Assembly: GCA_020201295.1 (NCBI GenBank)
Contig: JAIVHA010000017.1
Location: forward strand, 1-13,707
Origin: Lysobacteraceae bacterium
GTDB taxonomy: Bacteria > Pseudomonadota > Gammaproteobacteria > DSM-19610
Direction: 5' to 3'
Length of the DNA stretch: 13,707 nt
The position numbers and the translations under genes are program-made. Positions 8,137 through 13,707 of this stretch are shown here, in pieces. Position 1 is the stretch's first letter. Every line of letters begins with the position of its first letter. The notes below the pieces were generated by a model. The model was not told where the DNA came from. It made no database searches and saw only the letters and a program-made list of their open reading frames with translations.

Positions 8137-10529
8137 TGGAAGCCTTTGCCCAGTATCTGGAGGAACACCGCCACAAGGTCCATGCCCTGTTGCGCCATTA
8201 CCTGCAACAGGAGCGTGTGTTTCTGCTGCACTCGGACCTGTGGGATGGCTTCGAGACCTTTTGTGCCGACCAGGAAAACGGCGCCATCTGTGACAGTGGC
8301 CTGGCGCAGGGCATTGCCCTGGCCCAGGAAGCGGTGCTGGCGGCGCCCTGGGTTTACTTGTCCATACGTCCGTCCCTGGGGCGCTGGCTGTATTTTCGTT
8401 TCCATGTGGAAGCCATGGAGCACGAGGAGATCGATGTATCCGCCTTCCTGGCTTTCAAGGAGCGCCAGGTGCACCAGGATGGGGACGGCGGTTTCCGCGA
8501 ATGGCCGCTGGAAGTGGACCTCGGTCCCTTCAACCGGGAGTTTCCCAAGCTGCAGGAGGCCCGTTCGATCGGCCGCGGCGTGGAGTTCCTGAACCGGCGC
8601 CTGTCCAGTACCCTGTTCGACAAGCTCGGCAAAGGCGACCGCAGCCTGCTGGATTTCCTGCGCGTACACCAGTGTCGTGGTGTGCAGCTGATGCTCAACG
8701 ACCGTATCAATGATACCAAGGCGCTGCGCTCGGCCTTGCGTCGCGCCGAGGACTACCTGGCGGAGCAGGATCAGCAGGCCGGCTGGGAGCAGGTCGGACA
8801 TGTGCTGCAGGATTTCGGCTTCGAGCCGGGTTGGGGCCGCGAGGTGGCGCGCATGCGCGAGACGCTGCACCTGCTGTCCGACATCCTGGAGGCGCCCGAA
8901 CCGGGTAACCTGGAGCGCTTCCTGTCGCGTATCCCCATGATCTTCAACCTGGTGATTCTGTCGCCGCATGGCTTCTTCGGCCAGGCCAATGTGCTGGGCA
9001 TGCCCGACACCGGTGGCCAGGTGGTGTACATCCTCGACCAGGTGCGCGCCCTGGAGAAGGAGATGCGTCAGCGCATCGATATCCAGGGCCTGGATATCGA
9101 GCCCCAGATCGTCGTCATCAGCCGCCTGATTCCGGAGGCACGCGGCACGACCTGTGACCAGCGTCACGAGTCCATCGTCGGCACGGAGCATGCGCGCATC
9201 CTGCGCATCCCCTTCCGCGAGGAGGATGGCAGCGTGGTGCCCCAGTGGATCTCGCGCTTCGAGATCTGGCCCTACCTGGAACGCTTCGCCTTCGACGCCG
9301 AGCAGGAACTGCAGGCGGAGATGGGCGGCCGGCCCGACCTGATCATCGGCAACTACTCCGATGGCAACCTGGTGGCCACCATCCTCGCCCACCGCCTGCG
9401 CGTGACCCAGTGCAACATCGCCCATGCCCTGGAAAAGACCAAGTACCTCTACTCGGACCTGTTCTGGGCCGACAACGAGGCCCAGTACCATTTCTCGGCC
9501 CAGTTCACCGCCGACCTGATCGCCATGAACGCCGCGGATTTCATCATCACCAGCACCTACCAGGAGATCGCCGGCGACAAACGCACCATCGGCCAGTACG
9601 AAAGCTACCAGTCCTTTACCATGCCGGGGTTGTACCGGGTGGTGAACGGCGTGAACGTCTTCGATCCCAAGTTCAACATCGTCTCACCCGGTGCCGATGC
9701 CGAGGTGTATTTCCCCTACACGGAGACCGGGCGGCGCCTGCGCGACCTGCAGCCGGGCATCCGCGAGATGATCCGGGGCGGACCGGGCGCCGAGGCACGT
9801 GGTCAGCTCGCGGCGCCGGATAAGCCCATCCTGTTCAGCATGGCGCGCCTGGACACCATCAAGAACCTGACCGGACTGGTGGAATGGTACGGCGCCAACC
9901 CGCGCCTGCGCGAAGCGGCCAACCTGGTGCTGGTGGCCGGGCATGTGGACCCGGCTCAGTCCGGGGACCGCGAGGAACAGGAACAGATCGGTCGCATGCA
10001 TGCGCTCATGGACCAGTACCAGCTCGATGGCCAGCTGCGTTGGCTGGGCAAGCGCCTCGACAAGGGCCAGAGCGGGGAACTCTATCGCACCATCGCCGAT
10101 GCCAGGGGGGTGTTCGTGCAGCCGGCCCTGTTCGAGGCCTTCGGCCTGACGGTCATCGAGGCCATGAGTTCGGGGCTGCCCACCTTCGCGACCTGCTATG
10201 GTGGACCACTGGAGATCATTGTCGACGGTGTCTCGGGTTTTCACATCGACCCGAACCATGGCGATGCGGCGGCGGACAAGCTGGCGGATTTCTTCGAGCG
10301 CTGCGACCGTGAGTCCGACTACTGGCAGGAACTGTCCCGGGGCGGCATCGACCGGGTCCAGGCGCGCTACACCTGGGAGCGCTACGCGGAGCGCATGATG
10401 ACCCTGTCGCGTATCTATGGCTTCTGGAAATACGTCACCAACCTGGACCGGGACGAGACCCGCCGCTACCTGGAGATGTTCTACGGCCTGCAGTTCCGGC
10501 CCCTGGCCCGTGGTATCCGCCAGTCCTGA
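8136..10529 (+). CDS. susA: Sucrose synthase
   Basis: This is a GT4 sucrose synthase of 797 residues, the family's usual size, catalysing the reversible reaction sucrose + NDP to NDP-glucose + fructose. The N-terminal regulatory region (about 1-270) is followed by the GT-B core. Visible motifs are HGFFGQANVLGMPDTGGQVV (Asp291 in DTGGQ), LIPEARGTTCDQRHE, IAHALEKTKYLYSD, TSTYQEIAGDKRTIGQYESY, FSMARLDTIKNLTGLVEWYG and the E-X7-E motif EAFGLTVIEAMSSGLP (Glu667/Glu675). The ATG shares its A with the SPS stop (TGATG) and has AGGAG five nt upstream; the in-frame GTG at 8133 is too close to that site. It is the last gene of the cassette and its stop merges into a REP-type repeat. Confidence 0.96.
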   Translation: MEAFAQYLEEHRHKVHALLRHYLQQERVFLLHSDLWDGFETFCADQENGAICDSGLAQGIALAQEAVLAAPWVYLSIRPSLGRWLYFRFHVEAMEHEEIDVSAFLAFKERQVHQDGDGGFREWPLEVDLGPFNREFPKLQEARSIGRGVEFLNRRLSSTLFDKLGKGDRSLLDFLRVHQCRGVQLMLNDRINDTKALRSALRRAEDYLAEQDQQAGWEQVGHVLQDFGFEPGWGREVARMRETLHLLSDILEAPEPGNLERFLSRIPMIFNLVILSPHGFFGQANVLGMPDTGGQVVYILDQVRALEKEMRQRIDIQGLDIEPQIVVISRLIPEARGTTCDQRHESIVGTEHARILRIPFREEDGSVVPQWISRFEIWPYLERFAFDAEQELQAEMGGRPDLIIGNYSDGNLVATILAHRLRVTQCNIAHALEKTKYLYSDLFWADNEAQYHFSAQFTADLIAMNAADFIITSTYQEIAGDKRTIGQYESYQSFTMPGLYRVVNGVNVFDPKFNIVSPGADAEVYFPYTETGRRLRDLQPGIREMIRGGPGAEARGQLAAPDKPILFSMARLDTIKNLTGLVEWYGANPRLREAANLVLVAGHVDPAQSGDREEQEQIGRMHALMDQYQLDGQLRWLGKRLDKGQSGELYRTIADARGVFVQPALFEAFGLTVIEAMSSGLPTFATCYGGPLEIIVDGVSGFHIDPNHGDAAADKLADFFERCDRESDYWQELSRGGIDRVQARYTWERYAERMMTLSRIYGFWKYVTNLDRDETRRYLEMFYGLQFRPLARGIRQS

Positions 10530-10561
10530 CCGGCGGCCCCCCTGTAGGAGCGGGCTGCGCC
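10526..10561 (+). repeat. Truncated REP-type repeat, first direct copy
   Basis: This copy begins in the last bases of the sucrose synthase gene. CTGACCGGCGGCC, a C run, then TGTAGGAGCGGGCTGCGCC recur at 10592-10626, differing only by one C in the run. The downstream CGCGAA part of the REP consensus is missing from this copy. The two copies lie 66 nt apart start to start. Confidence 0.8.
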
Positions 10562-10591
10562 TATAGCGGTACAGGATGCCGTGCAGCTGGA

Positions 10592-10626
10592 CTGACCGGC
10601 GGCCCCCTGTAGGAGCGGGCTGCGCC
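10592..10626 (+). repeat. Second direct copy of the 35-nt CTGACCGGCGG...GGCTGCGCC repeat
   Basis: It matches 10526-10561 apart from a one-base shorter C run. Its REP portion is the left arm of the inverted pair described below. The shared flank CTGACCGGCGGCC is not part of usual REP consensus, which points to a local duplication that carried the end of the sucrose synthase gene with it. Confidence 0.75.
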
Positions 10627-10678
10627 CGCGAAGGGAATTGCCACCACAGGTTCGCGGGCGCAGCCCGCTCCTACAGGG
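10605..10678. repeat. REPIN: perfect 28-bp inverted pair of REP sequences
   Basis: The left arm (10605-10632) starts CCCTGTAGGAGCGGGCTGC and ends CGCCCGCGAA. The right arm (10651-10678) is its exact reverse complement. The loop is 18 nt (10633-10650). The GTAGGAGCGGGCT core is the widespread gammaproteobacterial REP motif, mobilised by REP-associated tyrosine transposases (none visible here). The element lies between two convergent genes, can fold from either strand, and may act as a bidirectional terminator. Its right arm overlaps the last two codons of the ycgN-like gene and supplies its TAG stop. Confidence 0.88.
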
Positions 10679-11078
10679 TCTCCGGCATGTCGTCCCAGTG
10701 GATCAAATGCTCCTCCAGTTCATCGGGTTCGACCTCCAGCTCCGACACCGCCATGCCGGCGATGCAGATGCCCGCGTCCCAGACCGATTGTTCGCTCCCG
10801 GTGCGCAGGGGATGCCAGGCCGGTAGCGGCTTGCCCTCCGCCAGCAGCCGGTAGGCACAGGTCGTCGGCAGCCAGTTCTCCTTGGCGATATCGGGGCAGC
10901 GGCATTCCCCCTGGTCGAGGTAACGGCACACCACGTTGGTGAAGAAGATCTCGCCCGAGTCCTCGTCCTCCAGTTTGAACAGACAGCAGCGCGCGCAGCC
11001 GTCGCACAGGGATTCCCATTCGGCGGGCGTCATTTCCTCGAGGGTCTTGCGTTCCCAGAAGGGTTTTTCAGGATTCAT
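10671..11078 (-). CDS. YcgN-family (UPF0260) cysteine-cluster protein, internally shortened
   Basis: This protein of unknown function belongs to the YcgN/UPF0260 group with a CxxCxxCC putative metal-binding motif. Seen here: FWERKTLEEMTPAEWESLCD, GCARCCLFKLEDEDSGEIFF, CRYLDQGECRC, and WLPTTCAYRLLAEGKPLPAW. Relatives such as E. coli YcgN (153 residues) have a segment of about 17-18 residues, including a conserved Pro-Asp-Cys, between the CRC and the stretch before WLP. Here CRC is joined directly to PDIAKENWLP. At 135 residues it is correspondingly short. The ATG at 11078 is preferred (AAGG nine nt upstream, 11-nt overlap with rsmJ); an ATG at 11099 would add seven residues with no ribosome site. 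The stop codon lies in a REP arm. The comparison with relatives is from memory. Confidence 0.86.
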   Translation of the reverse strand: MNPEKPFWERKTLEEMTPAEWESLCDGCARCCLFKLEDEDSGEIFFTNVVCRYLDQGECRCPDIAKENWLPTTCAYRLLAEGKPLPAWHPLRTGSEQSVWDAGICIAGMAVSELEVEPDELEEHLIHWDDMPETL

Positions 11079-11850
11079 GCGCGATGGCCTTGATGACATA
11101 GACGTCGTAACGGTGCTGCTTGCCCTTGATGGACATGGTGGGCGGTTGTTGGTTCAGTGCCGCGGCGCCCATGGGGCGCTTCACCACCACCCGCTGGCGG
11201 GCGGCCGCCAGTGCCGCGGGCAGGAGGGCGCCGGCAGCGGGGTCCTTGCCCAGCAGTTCCTGCAGGGCGCGCATCTCTTTTTTCACCAGGCTGGGCTTGC
11301 GCCGTTCCGGATACATGGGGTCGAGATACACCACCTCCGGGTGTTCCGTCCCCGACAGCCCGGCCAGCCACTGCAGGGCATCGCCATGGACCACCCGCAT
11401 GCGCTCGCGCACCCACTCGCCGATTTCCGCATCGGCACAGGCGCGCCGGAGGCCGTCCTGGAGCAGGGCCGCCACCGCGGGATGGCGTTCCAGCAGCGTC
11501 ACCCGGCAGCCCAGGCAGGCCAGCACGAAGGCATCGCGGCCGAAGCCGGCGGTGGCGTCCAGCACCGTCGGTGTGGCCCCGGCCTTGAGGCCCACGGCCC
11601 GCGCCAGGGGCTGGCCGCGGCCGCCGCCGAACAGCCGGCGATGGGCTGCCGCGCCGCCGGTCCAATCCACGAAGACCGGCCCGCTGCGCGCATCTTTCCG
11701 TGAACAAAGCTCCAGCCGTTCGCCAGTGAGACGCAGCACATACGCCTGATCCGGCGCGGGTTCCAGCCGGAAGCCCCACTCGCGGGCCAGCGTCCGCGCG
11801 GCGGCTTGCAGTTCCGGCGTGTCCGCCTCGATGGCCAGGGCTTCAGTCAT
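11068..11850 (-). CDS. rsmJ: RsmJ, 16S rRNA (guanine-1516-N2)-methyltransferase
   Basis: RsmJ (YhiQ) methylates G1516 of 16S rRNA using S-adenosylmethionine. The 260-residue length is normal. Seen: FVDWTGGAAAHRRLFGGGRG and GQPLARAVGLK before the methyltransferase core; the SAM motif VLDATAGFGRDAFVLA; LLERHPAVAALLQDG; the catalytic-type motif VVYLDPMYPERRKPSLVKKE; and VKRPMGAAALNQQPPTMSIK near the end. The start overlaps the upstream small membrane-protein gene by eight bases, and the stop overlaps the ycgN-like gene. No distortion is visible. Confidence 0.95.
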   Translation of the reverse strand: MTEALAIEADTPELQAAARTLAREWGFRLEPAPDQAYVLRLTGERLELCSRKDARSGPVFVDWTGGAAAHRRLFGGGRGQPLARAVGLKAGATPTVLDATAGFGRDAFVLACLGCRVTLLERHPAVAALLQDGLRRACADAEIGEWVRERMRVVHGDALQWLAGLSGTEHPEVVYLDPMYPERRKPSLVKKEMRALQELLGKDPAAGALLPAALAAARQRVVVKRPMGAAALNQQPPTMSIKGKQHRYDVYVIKAIAHES

Positions 11851-12046
11851 GGGCCTGGTGGGCGCGCCGGTGCAGCATCTTCAGAATGGTGTAGAAACCG
11901 ATGACCAGGTTTTCCAGCCAGTAGAGGATGATGATGGAGGCCAGGTCCCAGTCCAGCCACAAAACGCCGACGATTGGAATCAGGTTCACCGCCACCAGGA
12001 GGGCAAGGGCGATGCGGTCGTGGATGGGGATGGCAATGGTGTGCAT
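11843..12046 (-). CDS. Small two-helix inner-membrane protein, possibly DUF6498-related
   Basis: This 67-residue protein has two predicted membrane segments, about residues 11-31 (IALALLVAVNLIPIVGVLWL) and 36-53 (ASIIILYWLENLVIGFYT), and a basic, histidine-rich tail (MLHRRAHQAHD). The pattern WDLASIIILYWLENLVIG resembles the start of DUF6498-containing membrane proteins, which as I remember are far longer, so this could be a truncated or minimal member. It starts 12 nt after the toxin stop and overlaps rsmJ by eight bases, so it sits inside the same transcript. Function is unknown. Confidence 0.68.
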   Translation of the reverse strand: MHTIAIPIHDRIALALLVAVNLIPIVGVLWLDWDLASIIILYWLENLVIGFYTILKMLHRRAHQAHD

Positions 12047-12058
12047 GGTCAGCTGTCG

Positions 12059-12322
12059 CTACCGCTCCCGGTACACCTTGCCCCGATGGCCGACCTTGAC
12101 CACCAGGATCAGCAATTCCCTATCGCGGATTTCGTAGAGGATACGGTAGACACCCTGGCGCACCCGGTAGCGCTCTTGGCCGGAAAGCTTCTCACAACCC
12201 TGCGGGCGTGGCTCATCCACCAGGCCCTCGATACGCTTGAGGATGCGGTTCACATCGCCCTTCGGTATGGCGCGCAGATCCTTTGCTACCGATTGTCTGA
12301 AGGCAAGCCTATAGCCTGCCAT
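12059..12322 (-). CDS. RelE/ParE-family toxin
   Basis: This is an 87-residue type II toxin of the RelE/ParE superfamily, which are usually ribosome-dependent mRNA endonucleases (RelE) or gyrase poisons (ParE). Seen: YRLAFRQSVAKDLRAIPKG, the helical EGLVDEPRPQGCEKLSG, the conserved beta strand ERYRVRQGVYRILYEI, and VVKVGHRGKVYRER at the C terminus. The LSG-x-x-YR-x-R-x-G-x-YR pattern and basic tail favour a RelE-like fold. It overlaps the antitoxin gene by 14 nt, the usual antitoxin-first order. Whether it is RelE- or ParE-like in activity cannot be settled from sequence. Confidence 0.92.
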   Translation of the reverse strand: MAGYRLAFRQSVAKDLRAIPKGDVNRILKRIEGLVDEPRPQGCEKLSGQERYRVRQGVYRILYEIRDRELLILVVKVGHRGKVYRER

Positions 12323-12542
12323 GCGCCTTCAGGTCATTGAGCAGGGCTTCGTAGGAGATCGCTGGCTCGGCCACCCGCTCGTCGAAGGCGGCCAGATCCT
12401 CCTGGTCCTCGCGCAGGGCCTGGCGCAGGGCATCGTTGACGATCTCCGACACCGAGCGATGGGTTTCAGCGGCCTTGAGCCGCAGGGCGCGGTGAAGTTC
12501 AGGGTCAAAGTAGATGGTGGAGCGCTTGGACAGTTCGCTCAT
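12309..12542 (-). CDS. Ribbon-helix-helix (CopG-type) antitoxin
   Basis: This 77-residue antitoxin neutralises the adjacent toxin and probably represses its own operon. The N-terminal ribbon RSTIYFDPELHRALRLKAAE and helix HRSVSEIVNDALRQALRED form an RHH DNA-binding domain. The C-terminal tail (about residues 50-77, ending YEALLNDLKAHGRL) would wrap the toxin. The ATG at 12542 has a strong GGAGGTGA about seven nt upstream; an in-frame ATG at 12578 is open but lacks such a site and would overlap the promoter. The tail of the gene encodes the toxin start in another frame. Confidence 0.92.
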   Translation of the reverse strand: MSELSKRSTIYFDPELHRALRLKAAETHRSVSEIVNDALRQALREDQEDLAAFDERVAEPAISYEALLNDLKAHGRL

Positions 12543-12565
12543 GGTCGGGTCACCTCCAGCGCAGC

Positions 12566-12594
12566 AGCGTAGCATCATGACGTCATAACGTCAA
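12566..12594 (-). promoter_or_regulatory. Toxin-antitoxin promoter with TGACGTCA operator
   Basis: On the minus strand TTGACG (12594-12589), a 17-nt spacer and TACGCT (12571-12566) form a promoter with a five-of-six -35, a weak -10 and a TGC extended -10. The spacer holds the palindrome TGACGTCA (12578-12585), and TGACGT occurs twice eight nt apart. Such paired short repeats between the boxes are typical RHH antitoxin operators, so autorepression is likely. Confidence 0.55.
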
Positions 12595-12756
12595 AATGTT
12601 GCGATGCTGTTTCCGGCTGTGCAGGGCAGTGAAACCCGGGCTGGCCCCGGATCCTGGCGATCAGGGTGCGCGTCGGCATATCCATCCCCGGTGGTTTTAC
12701 GTGCCGGTTGGGTGACAGTGGCGCCGGCATTGGCTCTTTGGCTTGGAAGGCATGGC
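12595..12756. other. Intergenic stretch without a recognisable gene
   Basis: Between the toxin-antitoxin promoter and the end of the cyclase gene I see no coding frame with a plausible start and family match. A five-bp CCGGG/CCCGG hairpin followed by TTT on the minus strand (about 12627-12645) could be a weak terminator for the cyclase gene, but the stem is short and it lies over 100 nt from the stop. Confidence 0.35.
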
Positions 12757-13707
12757 TTATGATGAAAACCTGTCTGAGTTATCGGAGTTGTCGAAAAAAC
12801 ACATCCGGTTAGAGCCGGATTTTTTGGCTTTATACATCGCCTTATCCGCCGCTTCCAGCAGAGCGAAAGGAGAGGATGCGTCCTTGGGGTAGAACGAGAT
12901 CCCAATGCTGACAGAAATCTGGACAGGCTGTTGCGCAATGTGGAAGGGCATCGCGAGTGCATCAATAATCGTCTGGGCGACGAGCTCAACATCCTTGCGC
13001 TGCTTAGCGCCGGTGAGAATCACGGCAAATTCATCACCGCCCAAACGGGCAACCGTATCTTCCGCCCGAACACAATCAGTAAGGCGCTTTGCCACGTCAG
13101 ACAGCAAACAATCCCCCGCTTCATGACCGAGCGAATCGTTGACTTCCTTGAAGCCATCAAGATCCATGAAAAATACGGAAAGGGGAAAGTTGCTGCGGTC
13201 TGCATGTTTGACCTCCTGTTCCAGACGATCCAGGAAAAGACGTCGATTCGGTAGCCCGGTCAGAAGGTCATGGTGGGCGTTGTGCCATATTTTTTCTTCG
13301 GCGAGCGCCTGTTCTGTAATATCCCGGGAAACGCAAACAATCGCTTCGGTGTTTTGATGCTCGTCCAGCACGGGCGCGAGCAGATACTCGAACCTTTCAC
13401 CCTTGCCAGACGCAAAAGTGTGGATGAACTTGCCCCGGTAGGTGTGCTGGTCGGAAATCACTTTTTCAAGATTGCGCTGGAAGTCCGAGGCGAACGAAAA
13501 CTCGAGGTCAAAGGTGGACTTCCCGATGATCGCCTCGGGCTTTAGAGCGAAAAGATCGGCGGTGGCTTTGTTTGCATAAATAAATCTGCCTTCGAGATCC
13601 AGCACATAAGTCGGATCAGGCGACGCGAGCAGGACGGCGCCGAGCAGCCGGGTTTCCGTATCTTTTACGGTGGCATATTGCTCGAGCGATTCGGCGACGG
13701 CCTGGTC
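12757..13707 (-). CDS. PAS-GGDEF diguanylate cyclase, C-terminal part (cut by right window edge)
   Basis: The frame is open to the right edge (317 codons visible, starting DQAVAESLEQYATV), so the N terminus is missing. A PAS sensor domain comes first, with SPDPTYVLDLEGRFIYANKA, through to CVSRDITEQALAEE, the usual PAS-to-GGDEF linker. The GGDEF domain follows: HDLLTGLPNRRLFLDRLEQ, FMDLDGFKEVNDSLGHEAGD, and an intact RLGGDEFAVIL (GGDEF at bases 13041-13027). RAED (13068-13057) lies five residues before GGDEF and is a complete inhibitory I-site. It should make cyclic di-GMP from two GTP and be feedback-inhibited. The C terminus ends SDNSDRFSS. GC content looks lower than in neighbouring genes. 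The signal sensed by the PAS domain is unknown. Confidence 0.93.
   Translation of the reverse strand, partial: DQAVAESLEQYATVKDTETRLLGAVLLASPDPTYVLDLEGRFIYANKATADLFALKPEAIIGKSTFDLEFSFASDFQRNLEKVISDQHTYRGKFIHTFASGKGERFEYLLAPVLDEHQNTEAIVCVSRDITEQALAEEKIWHNAHHDLLTGLPNRRLFLDRLEQEVKHADRSNFPLSVFFMDLDGFKEVNDSLGHEAGDCLLSDVAKRLTDCVRAEDTVARLGGDEFAVILTGAKQRKDVELVAQTIIDALAMPFHIAQQPVQISVSIGISFYPKDASSPFALLEAADKAMYKAKKSGSNRMCFFDNSDNSDRFSS

Noticed and set aside
10526..10678. Possible CRISPR array from repeated GTAGGAGCGGGCT units
   Set aside because: Only three units, one inverted, with unequal spacing and no cas genes; the sequence is a known REP-type motif.

Overview
The window looks like part of a high-GC gammaproteobacterial chromosome. 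The evidence is an RsmJ-type 16S rRNA methyltransferase, a YcgN-family protein, an IscR-type operator in front of sufB, a REP/REPIN element of the GTAGGAGCGGGCT kind, and a sucrose synthase plus sucrose-phosphate synthase pair. That last pair occurs in chemolithotrophic, halophilic or methylotrophic Gammaproteobacteria and in nitrifiers. A Chromatiales/Ectothiorhodospiraceae-like host is my guess, at low confidence. I see no rRNA, tRNA, CRISPR array, integrase or complete insertion sequence.

Bases 1-4260, minus strand: a SUF iron-sulfur cluster assembly operon in the order sufB-sufC-sufD-sufT(DUF59)-sufA-sufE, with sufE cut by the left edge. Neighbouring genes overlap or lie within about 15 nt. 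A 25-nt IscR type-1-like palindrome (4226-4250) overlaps the likely sufB promoter, although no iscR gene is visible. sufS is not in its common place between sufD and sufT. The main oddity is SufC. It keeps its first 16 residues and its whole C-terminal half (ABC signature, Walker B, H-loop), but about 88 residues holding Walker A and the Q-loop are missing in frame.

Bases 4260-4890, plus strand: a good promoter (TTGAGT-17-TATGAT), a leader of about 170 nt with a repeated and inverted CCATTAC motif, and a 94-residue four-cysteine protein I do not recognise. A strong hairpin follows it.

Bases 4900-10530, plus strand: a translationally coupled sucrose cassette. It encodes a PfkB-family fructokinase, a sucrose-phosphate synthase fused to a HAD sucrose-phosphatase domain, and sucrose synthase. 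Together they can make sucrose from UDP-glucose and fructose-6-phosphate, split it into NDP-glucose and fructose, and rephosphorylate the fructose.

Bases 10526-10678: REP-type repeats between convergent genes, including a perfect 28-bp inverted pair. One arm supplies the stop codon of the ycgN-like gene.

Bases 10671-12600, minus strand: a tightly packed string of RHH antitoxin, RelE/ParE toxin, a small two-helix membrane protein, rsmJ and a ycgN-like gene. It lies behind a promoter containing a TGACGTCA palindrome. The YcgN-like protein also appears to have lost about 17-18 internal residues, including a conserved cysteine. Bases 12757 to the right edge, minus strand: the C-terminal part of a PAS-GGDEF diguanylate cyclase with intact active site and inhibitory site, in visibly lower-GC DNA.
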